The notes: a model not told the origin generated them from the sequence alone. A stretch of 64,000 bases of DNA from an uncultured Brevibacillus sp. (GCA_946402065.1 CAMIVR010000004.1:1-64000); one strand, 5' to 3'. Numbered from the stretch's first letter, positions 29,593-39,639 are shown. Program-made: numbers and translations.

Positions 29593-32500
29593 ATGGCGCG
29601 TGCGAAACAACTGAAATCGTTGTATGAATCAGGTGTATCCTACATCTCCAATTCGCCGGAAGCCTGGACGGACTATCTGACCTTTGCTTCCGGTATTTAT
29701 AAATATTCCTTCGACAATGCCCTGCTGATCTATATGCAAAACCCTACCGCAACCATGCTGGCCTCCTTGCCTCTTTGGAACAAATTGGGGCGTTATGTTT
29801 CCAAAGGAGAAAAAGCGATCGCTGTCTGTGATTATCGCGATGCCGGGTTAACGCTGGATTATTTATTTGACGTAACCCAAACTTACGGTAAGGCCGCGCC
29901 AAAAACATGGAGTTTGGAACATCTGGATATGGCTGAATTGGCAGGCCGACTGTCCTCCTACGATACCGATAATCTCAGCGAATGTATCAGTATGATGGTC
30001 AGACAAAGCATCGCTTCTTTAGATGTGTCTATGCAGGATATGGAACTGGACATGGCTGATCATCTGTTTGGTTCGCTTCCTACCGGGGGCATTGAAGATC
30101 AAATGTTGGAGTTGATTGAAGCGAGCAGTCGTTTTTTCATTCATCAGCGCTGTGGCATACCGGAATCCATCATCTTTCCAGCCTTTGATACGATCCCTCA
30201 TTGGAATACCGTGCCTCTCATGTCCCGGCTCGGCGGAATCGTCACCGAGTTATCCAAAGAAATCTTGCTGGACATCGGGAGACATGTCAAAATCTTGGAA
30301 CAGGAAAGGAGTATGACACATGACCGAAATCAAGGCGAATCTGAATTATTCCGAACAGACGGACGGCCTGCTTTATCCCCAACTGCAAATCTCCAATCAA
30401 GCGGAGGCCGACCAACAGCCCCTGGGCAAATACGGGCGAATGGCGCTGAACTATTTGCGCAATCATCATCCACAGAGGTTCATGAGCTTAAAAATGCAAG
30501 GGAACCTAATGGAAAAAATGCATCAGGCGGATCAGGAAGCCAACGAGAAGATGAACCAGCTCACCGAACAGCTTCTCCGACTTCGTCCGATGCCGCAGAC
30601 CGAAGACATTTTGGAGCGGACACGCCACCTGAATCAGATCAAATCCACAGCCGAGGAACTGGTACTGAACGACATCGTACTGAAACCGAGATAACCAAAT
30701 CAAAGCCGAATCCTGAACCGCCTGTCAGCGGTTCTTTTTTTGCACCTAAACAGGAGACCGACAGCATCAGGCATGACGTCGAAGATATGCTGGAGCACCT
30801 GCTGCGCAGCGACCGAGGCGGATTGGTGATCAAACCGCGTGTGTATCAATTTGTTACGGAGGAACCCCAACCCGTAAAAACGGCTAAACTGGCCGCATTG
30901 CTCAAGTCCCTTTACGGAATCGGCGGCGCTAGAGGAGAGTTCGGCAACGGGTTACGCGGATTCGACTACAACGGCAAAGGGATCGAGTTGTATTGGATGG
31001 ATACGGATGGCGAACATCAAAGTACTTTCACTTGGAATAAAGTCGCCACCAAGATTTTAGAACTGATCCGGGATGGCCGTTATGATGAGAACTTTGCTCC
31101 CTTCCCTCCCGTTGAACCGGAATGGACATTGTTCGATTATGCTTTGGAACTGGAACAACAGGATGCAGGCGACCAGACAACTGTAACGCTTGAAGAAGTC
31201 ACAAATCAAGATGTTCCAGATCTCGAAACGGAATACGAAAATCACGCAACAGTCATTAACGTATCGAATATACCCGCTTCCCCCGTTTCCAGCAATGCTG
31301 TCAATTATCGCTTTAACCCGGAGGCTTCCCCTTACGTTTCAGGTCCGAAAAGTAAATTCAAACGGAATATAGAAGCCATTCGGCTGCTCAAACAATTGGA
31401 ACAAGAAAATCGCCAGGCAAGCCCGGAAGACCAACAGATTCTGGCCGGTTATGTTGGATGGGGTGGTTTGGCAAATGCCTTTCATCCATCCGCGTCCGGT
31501 TGGGAAAACGAGTACCAGGAATTGAAACAATTGCTGGATGAAACGGAATATGTAGCGGCGCGAAACTCCACGATCACAGCTTTTTATACCGAGCCATTCC
31601 TTATTGAACACATTCATGTCACGTTGCATCGTTTTGGCCTTACGGATGGAGCAGGCCGCAAATTGCTTGAGCCCTCCATGGGAACCGGAAATTTCTTTTC
31701 AGTTTTGCCTCTGGATTGGCAACAGGCCGAGCTTCATGGCGTGGAACTGGACAGCATCACCGGTAGAATCTCACGACAGCTATATCCTCAAGCAACTATA
31801 CATCTACAGGGCTTTGAAACGGTCGATTTTCAGGACAATCATTTTGACGCTATTTTCAGCAATATTCCGTTTCACAATATTCGTGTATTTGACCGGCGCT
31901 ACACCAGCAATTACCTGATCCATGATTATTTTTTCGTCAAATCTTTGGACCTGCTCAAACCTGGCGGGATCTTGGCCTTTATCGCCAGCAAAGGGACACT
32001 GGACAAACAGGATTCCTCCGTTCGGGAAGTGCTGGCGCGAAAAGCGAACCTGATCGGAGCTGTACGCCTGCCTAACACAACCTTTCAATCGCTGGCCGGA
32101 GCCGAAGTCACGACTGACATCGTATTTTTGCAAAAACGGGAACAGCCGCTGAAGTCGTTGAAAAGGGAAGACATGCCAGAATGGGTGTTTACCGGTGTTA
32201 CCGAAGATGGCGTGCCGATCAACCGTTATTATCTCTCTCATCCTGAAATGGTGCTGGGACGAATGGTTTGGGATCGCGGCATGTATGGGCCGGAGCAGAC
32301 TACAGCTTGTGTGCCGCATGACAACCAGGAACTATCTCCCCTGCTGGAGCAAGCACTCAGTACGCTACAAGCCTCCTTACCCGGCGCATCGGAAAAAACA
32401 TGGGAAACAAACTTGCCGGATGTGTTGGATGAGGAAGAAGTCAAACCAATCAAGGCTCCTCCTGGAACCAAAAACTTTACCTATATCATTCAGGAAGGTC

Positions 32501-35500
32501 AAATTTTTTACTGCGAGAATGGCTATTTGTTACCGCAGGACATCAAAGGCAAAAAAGCCGATCGCATCAAAGGATTATGCGAAATCAAGTCGGCTCTCTT
32601 GGATGTCATTTATATCCAATCCCACGAATCCGGATACGATGAAACGGAGCTAAAGAAAGCCCAGCAGCAACTCAATCAGGTATACGACCGCTTTGTCCAG
32701 CAACACGGTTTTATCAACGATCGAGCGAATACGGCCGCTTTTACCGATGATGATCAACTGCCGCTCTTGCGCTCCATCGAAGATCAGACTTCGGAAAAAA
32801 CATGGGCGAAGGCTGCCATCTTTTCTCGCCCAACCATTAGAATGAACCGCCTGCCGGACCAAGCGGATAGCGCCCTGGAAGCCTTACAAATTTGCTTAAA
32901 TCAACGGCTGCGAGTCGATTTGCCGTATATTGCCCACTTATGCGGCAAATCGGTCCCCGAAGTGCGGGATGAACTGGGCGATCGTATCTTCCTCAATCCA
33001 CAAAAATATACCGGCGATGAGGAGGAAGGATGGGAACTAGACGAGGAATATTTGTCCGGCAATATCAAAGATAAGTTGGCTTATGCCACATTGAAGGCGC
33101 AGGAACGTCCCGACTTGTTTGAGCGTAATGTGGCGGCGTTAACCCGCGTTCAACCTGCTCCGCTGTTACCCGGCGATATCGATTTTCGCATTGGCAGCCC
33201 GTGGATTCCCGTTCGCTATTACCGCGATTTTATGTACGAAACCTTTGGGACGACCCAAGCGTTTCAAAGAGCCCGTACCATCGATGTGGAATATTTGGAA
33301 TATACCAATACGTGGCGAATCTCGGGTAAATCGTTGGAGCGAAACTCCATCAAGGCAAACCAGACCTACGGTACCCATCGAGCCAACGCCTACGAGATTT
33401 TTGAAAGCAGTTTGAATTTGCAAAGTATTACGATTCGAGATCCGGTCACCTACTTGGACAGCAATGGCAAGGAGCAGGTCAAATACGTGGTTAACGCCAA
33501 AGAAACAATGATTGCCCGTGCCAAACAACAACAAATGAAAGAAGCCTTCGGAGCCTGGTTGTTTCGGGATAAGGAAAGAGCGGATACGTTGCTAGCCATT
33601 TACAACGACAAATTCAATACAATCCGTCCTCGCAACTATGATGGCGATCATCTGGTGTTCCAAGGCATGAATGACGAAATGACGTTGCGGAAGCACCAAA
33701 AGGATGTCGCGGCCCGAATTATCTATTCCGGCACTGCCCTTATGGCTCATGAAGTCGGCGCGGGCAAAACCGCCGCTATGATTGCCGCAGGCATGTACTT
33801 GAAGCGTATCGGCGCGATCCAAAAACCGATGTACTGCGTCCCAAACCACTTAACCGAACAATGGGCCAATGAATTTCTACGTTTCTTCCCTGCTGCAAAT
33901 ATTTTGGTAACGACAAGAAAGGATTTTGCCCTGGCCAATCGCCAGCGCTTTGTCTCACGGATTGCGATGGGAGATTACGATGCCATCATCATCGGCCACA
34001 GCCAATTTGAGAAAATCCCCATCTCCAAGAAACGCCAGGAACAGCTCCTGCAAGATGAAATCCGCAACGTCTCCCAGAAGATTGACCAGATGAAAAAAGA
34101 AAAGGGAGACAACTGGAGCATTAAGCAGATGGTCGTTTTCGAGAACAACCTGAAATCCCGTCTGGAGCGTTTAGTCAATGAAGGCAAAAAAGACGATTTG
34201 ATTACCTTCGAGCAGCTTGGTGTGGATATGTTATTTGTCGACGAGGCGCATGCGTATAAAAATTGCTTCACATTCACTAAAATGCGTAACGTTGCCGGCA
34301 TCGGTAAATCCAGCAGCCAACGAGCGACGGACATGCTGCTGAAATGCCAATACTTACAGGAGATCAACCAGGGGCGCGGCGTGGTATTTGCTACGGGCAC
34401 GCCCATTAGCAACAGCATGTCTGAAATGTATGTGATGAAGCGCTATCTTCAACCAAACCTGTTGCAAAAGCTGGGTCTAAATTTCTTTGACAACTGGGCC
34501 GCAACGTTCGGTGAGGTCGTCACCTCGTTGGAGATTACCCCGGAAGGCAGCGGCTACCGAATGAAATCCCGCTTTGCCAAATTTCATAACTTGCCGGAAC
34601 TGATGAGCCTATTTCGTCTGGTTGCCGATATTCAGACTGCCGACATGCTGAAACTTCCTACCCCACAGTTGGAAGGCGGTAAAGCAACCATCGTTGTCAG
34701 CGAGTGCACTCCTTATCAAAAGATGATGATGAACGAATTTGTCGAGCGAGCAGAGAAAATACGGAACAACGAAGTGGATGCTACGGAAGACAATATGCTG
34801 AAGCTGACACACGAAGCAAAACTCATGTCCATTGATCCCCGACTCGTGGACGAAGAAGCCCCCTCCGATCCGGACTCCAAACTGAATCGCTGTATCTCCA
34901 ACGTTTTTGACATTTGGAAGAAAACCCAGGATGACCAGCTTACTCAAGTAATTTTTTGCGACAGCGGCACTCCGAAACCGGGACAATTTAACGTGTACGA
35001 TGAGGTAAAAGCCCAACTGTCTCATTTCGGTGTACCTGAACAAGAAATCGCTTTTATTCATGATGCGAAGACCGATGTGCAGCGGGAGGAACTTTTTGAA
35101 AAAGTTCGCCGCGGCGAAGTCCGGATATTGCTTGGATCGACTCAAAAAATGGGAACTGGTACCAATGTGCAAGATCGTCTCATTGCTGCTCACCACTTGG
35201 ATTGCCCCTGGCGACCGGCAGACATTACGCAGCGTGATGGCCGTATCCTTCGGCAAGGCAATCGGAATGAAGTTGTCCAGATTTTCCGTTATGTCACCAA
35301 GGGAACTTTCGACTCTTACCTGTGGCAAATCCAGGAACAAAAACTTCGCTATATCTCTCAAGTCATGACCGGAAAAAGTATTTCCCGTTCCTGCGAAGAT
35401 GCCGATGAAACGGTTCTTTCCGCCGCCGAAGTAAAAGCCATCGCAACCGCAAACCCATTACTTGCGGAGAAAATGCAGGTAGACAACGAAGTCATACGCT

Positions 35501-36162
35501 TGAAACTGTTGCAATCCAATTGGCATAATGAGCGCATGATGTTAGAAGGCAAAATCAAGCAGTATCCGCACTTGATCGAAAAGATACAGCAGGAAATCAA
35601 GGATTTACAGGCGGACATTCAATTGTCCCGCCAGTCCATGAACCAATCTTTTGTCATGGAATTGGATGGAAAAACCTTTACGGAACGCCCCAAGGCGGGC
35701 GAAATGCTTCTCCTCCTTTTCAACATGACGGAATTGCAACCTGATGAATCGGTACGAATCGGATCTTATCGCGGATTTGAACTTTTGTTTGCCCGTCAAT
35801 CGATGTACAACATGCATCTGGAGGTCAAAGGAGCGAAAAGCTACGCCATTGATTTAGGCGAGTCAGAATTGGGCAACATTTCCCGTATCGAGAATGCCAT
35901 TGAAAAAATCCCCTCATTGCTGCAAGATGCTGAACAAAAACAAAAAGATATGCACGATCAACTAATGGCTGCCAAAAACGAAATCGATAAGCCTTTTGAA
36001 TTTGAACAAAAACTACAGAAGATGGTAGCGCGGCAAGCCGAGATTAATTCGGCACTGGAGTTTGAAGAACTACAGGGGCAAGAAATCTTGATCGATGAGC
36101 AACCAGAGGAAGGACGATCCGAACATGCAGAAAAGTCCTTTGAGTTGGAAAGGGAGGACTAG
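29593..36162 (+). CDS. 2189-aa ArdC-like N-terminal / N6-adenine MTase / SNF2-DEAH helicase protein
   Basis: ArdC-like N-term (FSFDNALLIYMQNP..LPLWNKLGRYVSKGEKAIAV), MTase LEPSMGTGNFFSVLP and FSNIPFHN, helicase MAHEVGAGKTAAMIAAG, FVDEAHAYKN, C-terminal QRDGRILRQGN. Confidence 0.88.
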   Translation: MARAKQLKSLYESGVSYISNSPEAWTDYLTFASGIYKYSFDNALLIYMQNPTATMLASLPLWNKLGRYVSKGEKAIAVCDYRDAGLTLDYLFDVTQTYGKAAPKTWSLEHLDMAELAGRLSSYDTDNLSECISMMVRQSIASLDVSMQDMELDMADHLFGSLPTGGIEDQMLELIEASSRFFIHQRCGIPESIIFPAFDTIPHWNTVPLMSRLGGIVTELSKEILLDIGRHVKILEQERSMTHDRNQGESELFRTDGRPALSPTANLQSSGGRPTAPGQIRANGAELFAQSSSTEVHELKNAREPNGKNASGGSGSQREDEPAHRTASPTSSDAADRRHFGADTPPESDQIHSRGTGTERHRTETEITKSKPNPEPPVSGSFFAPKQETDSIRHDVEDMLEHLLRSDRGGLVIKPRVYQFVTEEPQPVKTAKLAALLKSLYGIGGARGEFGNGLRGFDYNGKGIELYWMDTDGEHQSTFTWNKVATKILELIRDGRYDENFAPFPPVEPEWTLFDYALELEQQDAGDQTTVTLEEVTNQDVPDLETEYENHATVINVSNIPASPVSSNAVNYRFNPEASPYVSGPKSKFKRNIEAIRLLKQLEQENRQASPEDQQILAGYVGWGGLANAFHPSASGWENEYQELKQLLDETEYVAARNSTITAFYTEPFLIEHIHVTLHRFGLTDGAGRKLLEPSMGTGNFFSVLPLDWQQAELHGVELDSITGRISRQLYPQATIHLQGFETVDFQDNHFDAIFSNIPFHNIRVFDRRYTSNYLIHDYFFVKSLDLLKPGGILAFIASKGTLDKQDSSVREVLARKANLIGAVRLPNTTFQSLAGAEVTTDIVFLQKREQPLKSLKREDMPEWVFTGVTEDGVPINRYYLSHPEMVLGRMVWDRGMYGPEQTTACVPHDNQELSPLLEQALSTLQASLPGASEKTWETNLPDVLDEEEVKPIKAPPGTKNFTYIIQEGQIFYCENGYLLPQDIKGKKADRIKGLCEIKSALLDVIYIQSHESGYDETELKKAQQQLNQVYDRFVQQHGFINDRANTAAFTDDDQLPLLRSIEDQTSEKTWAKAAIFSRPTIRMNRLPDQADSALEALQICLNQRLRVDLPYIAHLCGKSVPEVRDELGDRIFLNPQKYTGDEEEGWELDEEYLSGNIKDKLAYATLKAQERPDLFERNVAALTRVQPAPLLPGDIDFRIGSPWIPVRYYRDFMYETFGTTQAFQRARTIDVEYLEYTNTWRISGKSLERNSIKANQTYGTHRANAYEIFESSLNLQSITIRDPVTYLDSNGKEQVKYVVNAKETMIARAKQQQMKEAFGAWLFRDKERADTLLAIYNDKFNTIRPRNYDGDHLVFQGMNDEMTLRKHQKDVAARIIYSGTALMAHEVGAGKTAAMIAAGMYLKRIGAIQKPMYCVPNHLTEQWANEFLRFFPAANILVTTRKDFALANRQRFVSRIAMGDYDAIIIGHSQFEKIPISKKRQEQLLQDEIRNVSQKIDQMKKEKGDNWSIKQMVVFENNLKSRLERLVNEGKKDDLITFEQLGVDMLFVDEAHAYKNCFTFTKMRNVAGIGKSSSQRATDMLLKCQYLQEINQGRGVVFATGTPISNSMSEMYVMKRYLQPNLLQKLGLNFFDNWAATFGEVVTSLEITPEGSGYRMKSRFAKFHNLPELMSLFRLVADIQTADMLKLPTPQLEGGKATIVVSECTPYQKMMMNEFVERAEKIRNNEVDATEDNMLKLTHEAKLMSIDPRLVDEEAPSDPDSKLNRCISNVFDIWKKTQDDQLTQVIFCDSGTPKPGQFNVYDEVKAQLSHFGVPEQEIAFIHDAKTDVQREELFEKVRRGEVRILLGSTQKMGTGTNVQDRLIAAHHLDCPWRPADITQRDGRILRQGNRNEVVQIFRYVTKGTFDSYLWQIQEQKLRYISQVMTGKSISRSCEDADETVLSAAEVKAIATANPLLAEKMQVDNEVIRLKLLQSNWHNERMMLEGKIKQYPHLIEKIQQEIKDLQADIQLSRQSMNQSFVMELDGKTFTERPKAGEMLLLLFNMTELQPDESVRIGSYRGFELLFARQSMYNMHLEVKGAKSYAIDLGESELGNISRIENAIEKIPSLLQDAEQKQKDMHDQLMAAKNEIDKPFEFEQKLQKMVARQAEINSALEFEELQGQEILIDEQPEEGRSEHAEKSFELERED
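30320..30694 (+). CDS. tnpV: TnpV-family protein nested out of frame in the 2189-aa gene
   Basis: LLYPQLQISNQAEADQQPLGKYGRMALNYLRNHHPQRFMSLKMQGNLMEKMHQADQEANEKMNQL matches the TnpV pattern; strong AAAGGAG SD 8 nt before ATG. Confidence 0.78.
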   Translation: MTEIKANLNYSEQTDGLLYPQLQISNQAEADQQPLGKYGRMALNYLRNHHPQRFMSLKMQGNLMEKMHQADQEANEKMNQLTEQLLRLRPMPQTEDILERTRHLNQIKSTAEELVLNDIVLKPR

Positions 36163-36333
36163 TCGGATAACAGTTATTTAGATAATCATCCAATTCGTGA
36201 ATTAACTAAACTGTTGCTGACAACGTAATTTGACCGAAAATTGACGGTGTCTGTTGTCCAATAACTGACGGAATTCGTGACCGCATCATCCATTCAGAAG
36301 GGAAAGCCTCGGAATGAGACTTTCCCGCCACGA

Positions 36334-36564
36334 TCAGATATGAATCTGGTAGGTATCCTTCTGCCGCAGATAGAACCGCGCTTCCTTTGCCACTACGTAC
36401 CAGTCGTGACGATCCAGTTCCAGTGTGCATGCAATCCCTTTGTCTTGGCAGATTCGAACCTCCAGACACTCTCCACAGTGCATCGGGTATGTTCCGCCGT
36501 CCAGATGAACCATCCAACATGCCACATCCCGATCATAGGTCATGAGGAGCCACGGATCGATCAT
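36334..36564 (-). CDS. DUF5348-like small protein
   Basis: MIDPWLLMTYDRDVACWMVHLDGGTYPMHCGECLEVRI..WYVVAKEARFYLRQKDTYQIHI. Confidence 0.65.
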   Translation of the reverse strand: MIDPWLLMTYDRDVACWMVHLDGGTYPMHCGECLEVRICQDKGIACTLELDRHDWYVVAKEARFYLRQKDTYQIHI

Positions 36565-37429
36565 GTCAATTCACCTTCTATGACATGTTTGACCATGTGG
36601 TCGTCGATGATGCGGCGCTTGTTGACGGCCCCGTAAATCAAGCTGTTCGTGCACACTTTGTTGATCAGCCGAGCAGCACCGCCGGAAAATTGGGAAATGA
36701 CTTCGATCGCCCCGTCAGAGAAGATGTCGTGCTCGCTACCTGCGTACGCCAGATGCCTGACGATATACTCCCCCGTCTGCGCACGATCATAATGTGGAGC
36801 TTGCACTGCAGGTCGATTCGTTGCCGGATCGCCGTGTACGCCTGCATCCTGAGCCGATCCCACAACTCACTTTGCCCCACCAGCATCAGCGCCATCGGGC
36901 TTTCCGAGTCCATCCTGACGTTCAGCAGAAACCGTACTTCCTCCAGCATCTCCCGATCAAGCAGGTGTGCCTCATCCACAATGACGCACGGTTTGACGTG
37001 GTGAATCCCGCGCAACAGTTCAATTTCGCGATGCAATTGCCGTTTCGCATCGCCGCGGTAAAACTTCGATTCACATCCCAACTGTTCCAGCACGCCCTTG
37101 TAGAAATGGCGGGGCGTCAGTTTGGAATCCGATACATACAGCACTTTGTATTTCGCCGCATCCAGCACCGCCGTAATCCGGCGTATCACCGTCGTTTTTC
37201 CGGTTCCGCAGTCTCCCGTAACAACAGCAAACCATTGGCTCTGCGCCGCGTATTCGAGGCGTTCCAGCGTTTCTTCCAGCATCACCGGCATATACAGTTC
37301 ACCGGTTGGTATGTTCCGCGTAAAGGGCGTGTGGCGAAGTCCGTAGAACGATTCAAACATCGCTCTCCACCCCCTTGCGAATCGCGCGGAAGGAGATGGC
37401 GGGCGCTTGTCGTTTCTGACGCTGCTCAT
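36561..37429 (-). pseudogene. ExeA/TniB-like AAA ATPase of the transposon, frameshifted
   Basis: MFESFYGLRHTPFTRNIPTGELYMPVMLEETLERLEYAAQSQWFAVVTGDCGTGKTTVIRRI ... RIDLQCKL, continuing in another frame as PHYDRAQTGEYIVRHLAYAGSEHDIFSDGAIEVISQFSGGAARLINKVCTNSLIYG. Confidence 0.85.
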
Positions 37430-38711
37430 GCTGCTTTTCGGCTCCGCGCAGCAGGCGCGAGGCTTCTGCCCGCTTTGGTTGTAGATGTTCCGGCAGGGGC
37501 GGTCGTTTCCCCGCTCGTTCGCCGATCACCAGTTCACGAGCCTTCCACGGTTGATGACCCTCGTATTCGATCGTGATTTCCGTGATGTCGGCGGGGTCAT
37601 ATACCACCTGAACCGTTCTGCCGATAAAGAGAAGCCCGACTTCGTATTTCCTGCCCATGAAGCTGATGCATCCCGTCTTGTCGACCTTCCGCTCCTCACA
37701 GTGAAGAAAGGCATCTGCGAGCACATCCGGCTGGACGAAACGAAGCGGATGGGGGTCCTGACGGAAGGCCTGCTCCGGACTTCTCCCGTCAAGCGCCGAG
37801 TGCGGCTTGTTCTGATAACATTCGCTAAGCCACACTTGGAATAACGCATTGAGCTGTTCAAGCGTCTTCGGCTTCTCCAGTTCTACCTCGCTTAAGAAAG
37901 AATCGATGACACCGTTCAGCCTCTCAATTTTGCCCTTTGATTCCGGCGAATAGGGTCTGGCAAAAAGAAGGCGAATTCCCAGCTTGGAACAAGTCCGCGC
38001 CATCCATTTTGTCTTATACTGTTTGCCTTGATCAAAATAGACGGCTTCCGGTACGCCGTATTTCTGAATCGTCTTACGAAAACAGTCCTCCACAATGGTC
38101 TGATCGAATACAGCGTAAAATTCCCCGTGCAAGACCGAGCGTGTCGCGTCATCCTCAAACAGTACGAGATAGACTTGCTTCTTTTCTCCGTTTGGTCCTA
38201 TGGGCAAATAGGGGCCGTATTTGATGTCCGACTGCGTCAGGGCCATGCGGCGCTTCTTTTGAAACCGCCGCGCGGCAACTCCTTTGTTCTCATACATTCG
38301 CATATGCCGCGAACTGTATCCGCATTCCGCGAGCTTCTCCTGTAAGGTGCTACGCTTGATTTCATCCGGCTTCACGATGTCTTCCCATTCCAAAATCTGA
38401 ATGATCTGCCGCACACTGCGACCGGGAACTTCGCGCCGTAGCAGGATCGCTTGTTCCAATACCGGCTGGGCAATTGCGGCATCGGCGGGCCGTCGGCCTC
38501 TTGGTTTGGGCTTCAGCCCGGCAAAGCCTTCCTCCCGGTACTGAGCCAGATACCGGCGCAAGGTGCGCTCGGACATCCCGGTTTGTTCACAAATGGATGC
38601 CTTGATCTGACTCGCCCTGGCCGGATCCAATCCTTCCGCCAGCAGGGGCGATAGCAATTGAACGCGCTGTGTGGCGATTTCTTCCGCTTTCTTCTGATCT
38701 TTCAAGCTCAT
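37353..38711 (-). CDS. Mu/IS481-type DDE transposase
   Basis: HTH N-term (MSERTLRRYLAQYREEGFAGLKPKPRGR), DDE domain (YLVLFEDDATRSVLHGEFYAVFDQ, GVPEAVYFDQGKQYKTKW, RPYSPESKGKIERLNGVIDSFL). Confidence 0.92.
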   Translation of the reverse strand: MSLKDQKKAEEIATQRVQLLSPLLAEGLDPARASQIKASICEQTGMSERTLRRYLAQYREEGFAGLKPKPRGRRPADAAIAQPVLEQAILLRREVPGRSVRQIIQILEWEDIVKPDEIKRSTLQEKLAECGYSSRHMRMYENKGVAARRFQKKRRMALTQSDIKYGPYLPIGPNGEKKQVYLVLFEDDATRSVLHGEFYAVFDQTIVEDCFRKTIQKYGVPEAVYFDQGKQYKTKWMARTCSKLGIRLLFARPYSPESKGKIERLNGVIDSFLSEVELEKPKTLEQLNALFQVWLSECYQNKPHSALDGRSPEQAFRQDPHPLRFVQPDVLADAFLHCEERKVDKTGCISFMGRKYEVGLLFIGRTVQVVYDPADITEITIEYEGHQPWKARELVIGERAGKRPPLPEHLQPKRAEASRLLRGAEKQHEQRQKRQAPAISFRAIRKGVESDV

Positions 38712-38741
38712 GCCTCCCTTTCTTTCGGATTGATGATGAGT

Positions 38742-39306
38742 TTACTCCGAAAGGGGGCGGACAGGAAGGCAGAACGGGTCTGTTACCCACAAATGCGAAT
38801 TGGCGATCGGGCGGACAGCTCGTTTCAGCCATCCGGCGGCATCGCCTACAAACCGTCCGAGTAACGAGAGTACGGTCTGTGGCCGGGCGGACGGTTCGAC
38901 CACAGGGAGCTTGAGGCGCTTTGCGATGGATTCCAGACAGCCTGCTGCATACACCGCCCAGGCCACGAACCAACACTTCCAGCGGTAGAGCGTCGATTCA
39001 TCTGCCGCGATGTCGGTACGAGTTGGCTCCGAAACCACCACCTCGATACTTTCTGCATCGTACCTCTTGTAGGGTACAAGGATGTCCGGCAACTCGTGAT
39101 GAATTCGCCCGCACATCTCGCAGTAAAGCCTGCGAATGATAAGCTTTCGCTTCTCTCCCGCGCTTTGAAACCATGCTCGTGGACGGCTTCCCACTACGCA
39201 TAAACATCCTCCGCAACAAGGCGCAGCTACCTGCTCCGCACTCTTAACAAAAAACGCCGCTTCCCGGCTCCTTTTCAATGAGCGTATATTTTGATACAAT
39301 GACCAT
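38742..39306 (-). CDS. DUF6431-like transposon accessory protein (N-terminus possibly frameshifted at T6)
   Basis: Zn-finger-like CCGGCLCVVGSRPRAW..LIIRRLYCEMCGRIHHELPDILVPYKRYDAESIEVVV. Confidence 0.65.
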
Positions 39307-39639
39307 GTCGATAGTGAAAAGACGCCTCTTGTGATACTGTTCCCGCAGTATCCGTTCCAAAGGAGGCGTTTTTTCTTTTCTCCCTCACTATTCTTATTGG
39401 TCATTATATCGGTCAATCGCTGGACAGGCATTAGCGTCAACTTTCGGGCTTATTGATTCAGCAAAAACACTAAACTTCTCACTTTATGTGAATATGAACT
39501 CAAAAATATACATCCTTCGATTTATATACTATAATTGAAAGGTTAATGCTCAAAACTTCAACTTTTCCATTCATTTTGTTATAGTAATCTTATACAAACT
39601 GACGTTCGCTTTATTTACGAATTAAAGGATGATTGCATA

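Larger units (their letters stand above)
36213..39468. mobile_element. DDE transposon with ExeA-like ATPase, DUF6431 and DUF5348 genes
   Basis: Imperfect terminal inverted repeats (CCGAAAATTGACG.. at 36234; inverse CCGAAAGTTGACG.. ending 39447; about 32/50 ungapped by eye); candidate 8-bp direct repeat ACTAAACT at 36205-36212 and 39469-39476. Confidence 0.72.

Noticed and set aside
34609-35361. 250-aa minus-strand ORF
   Set aside because: Antisense to the helicase domain of the 2189-aa gene, no family signature.
36794-37576. 260-aa plus-strand ORF
   Set aside because: Antisense to the transposon ATPase/transposase.
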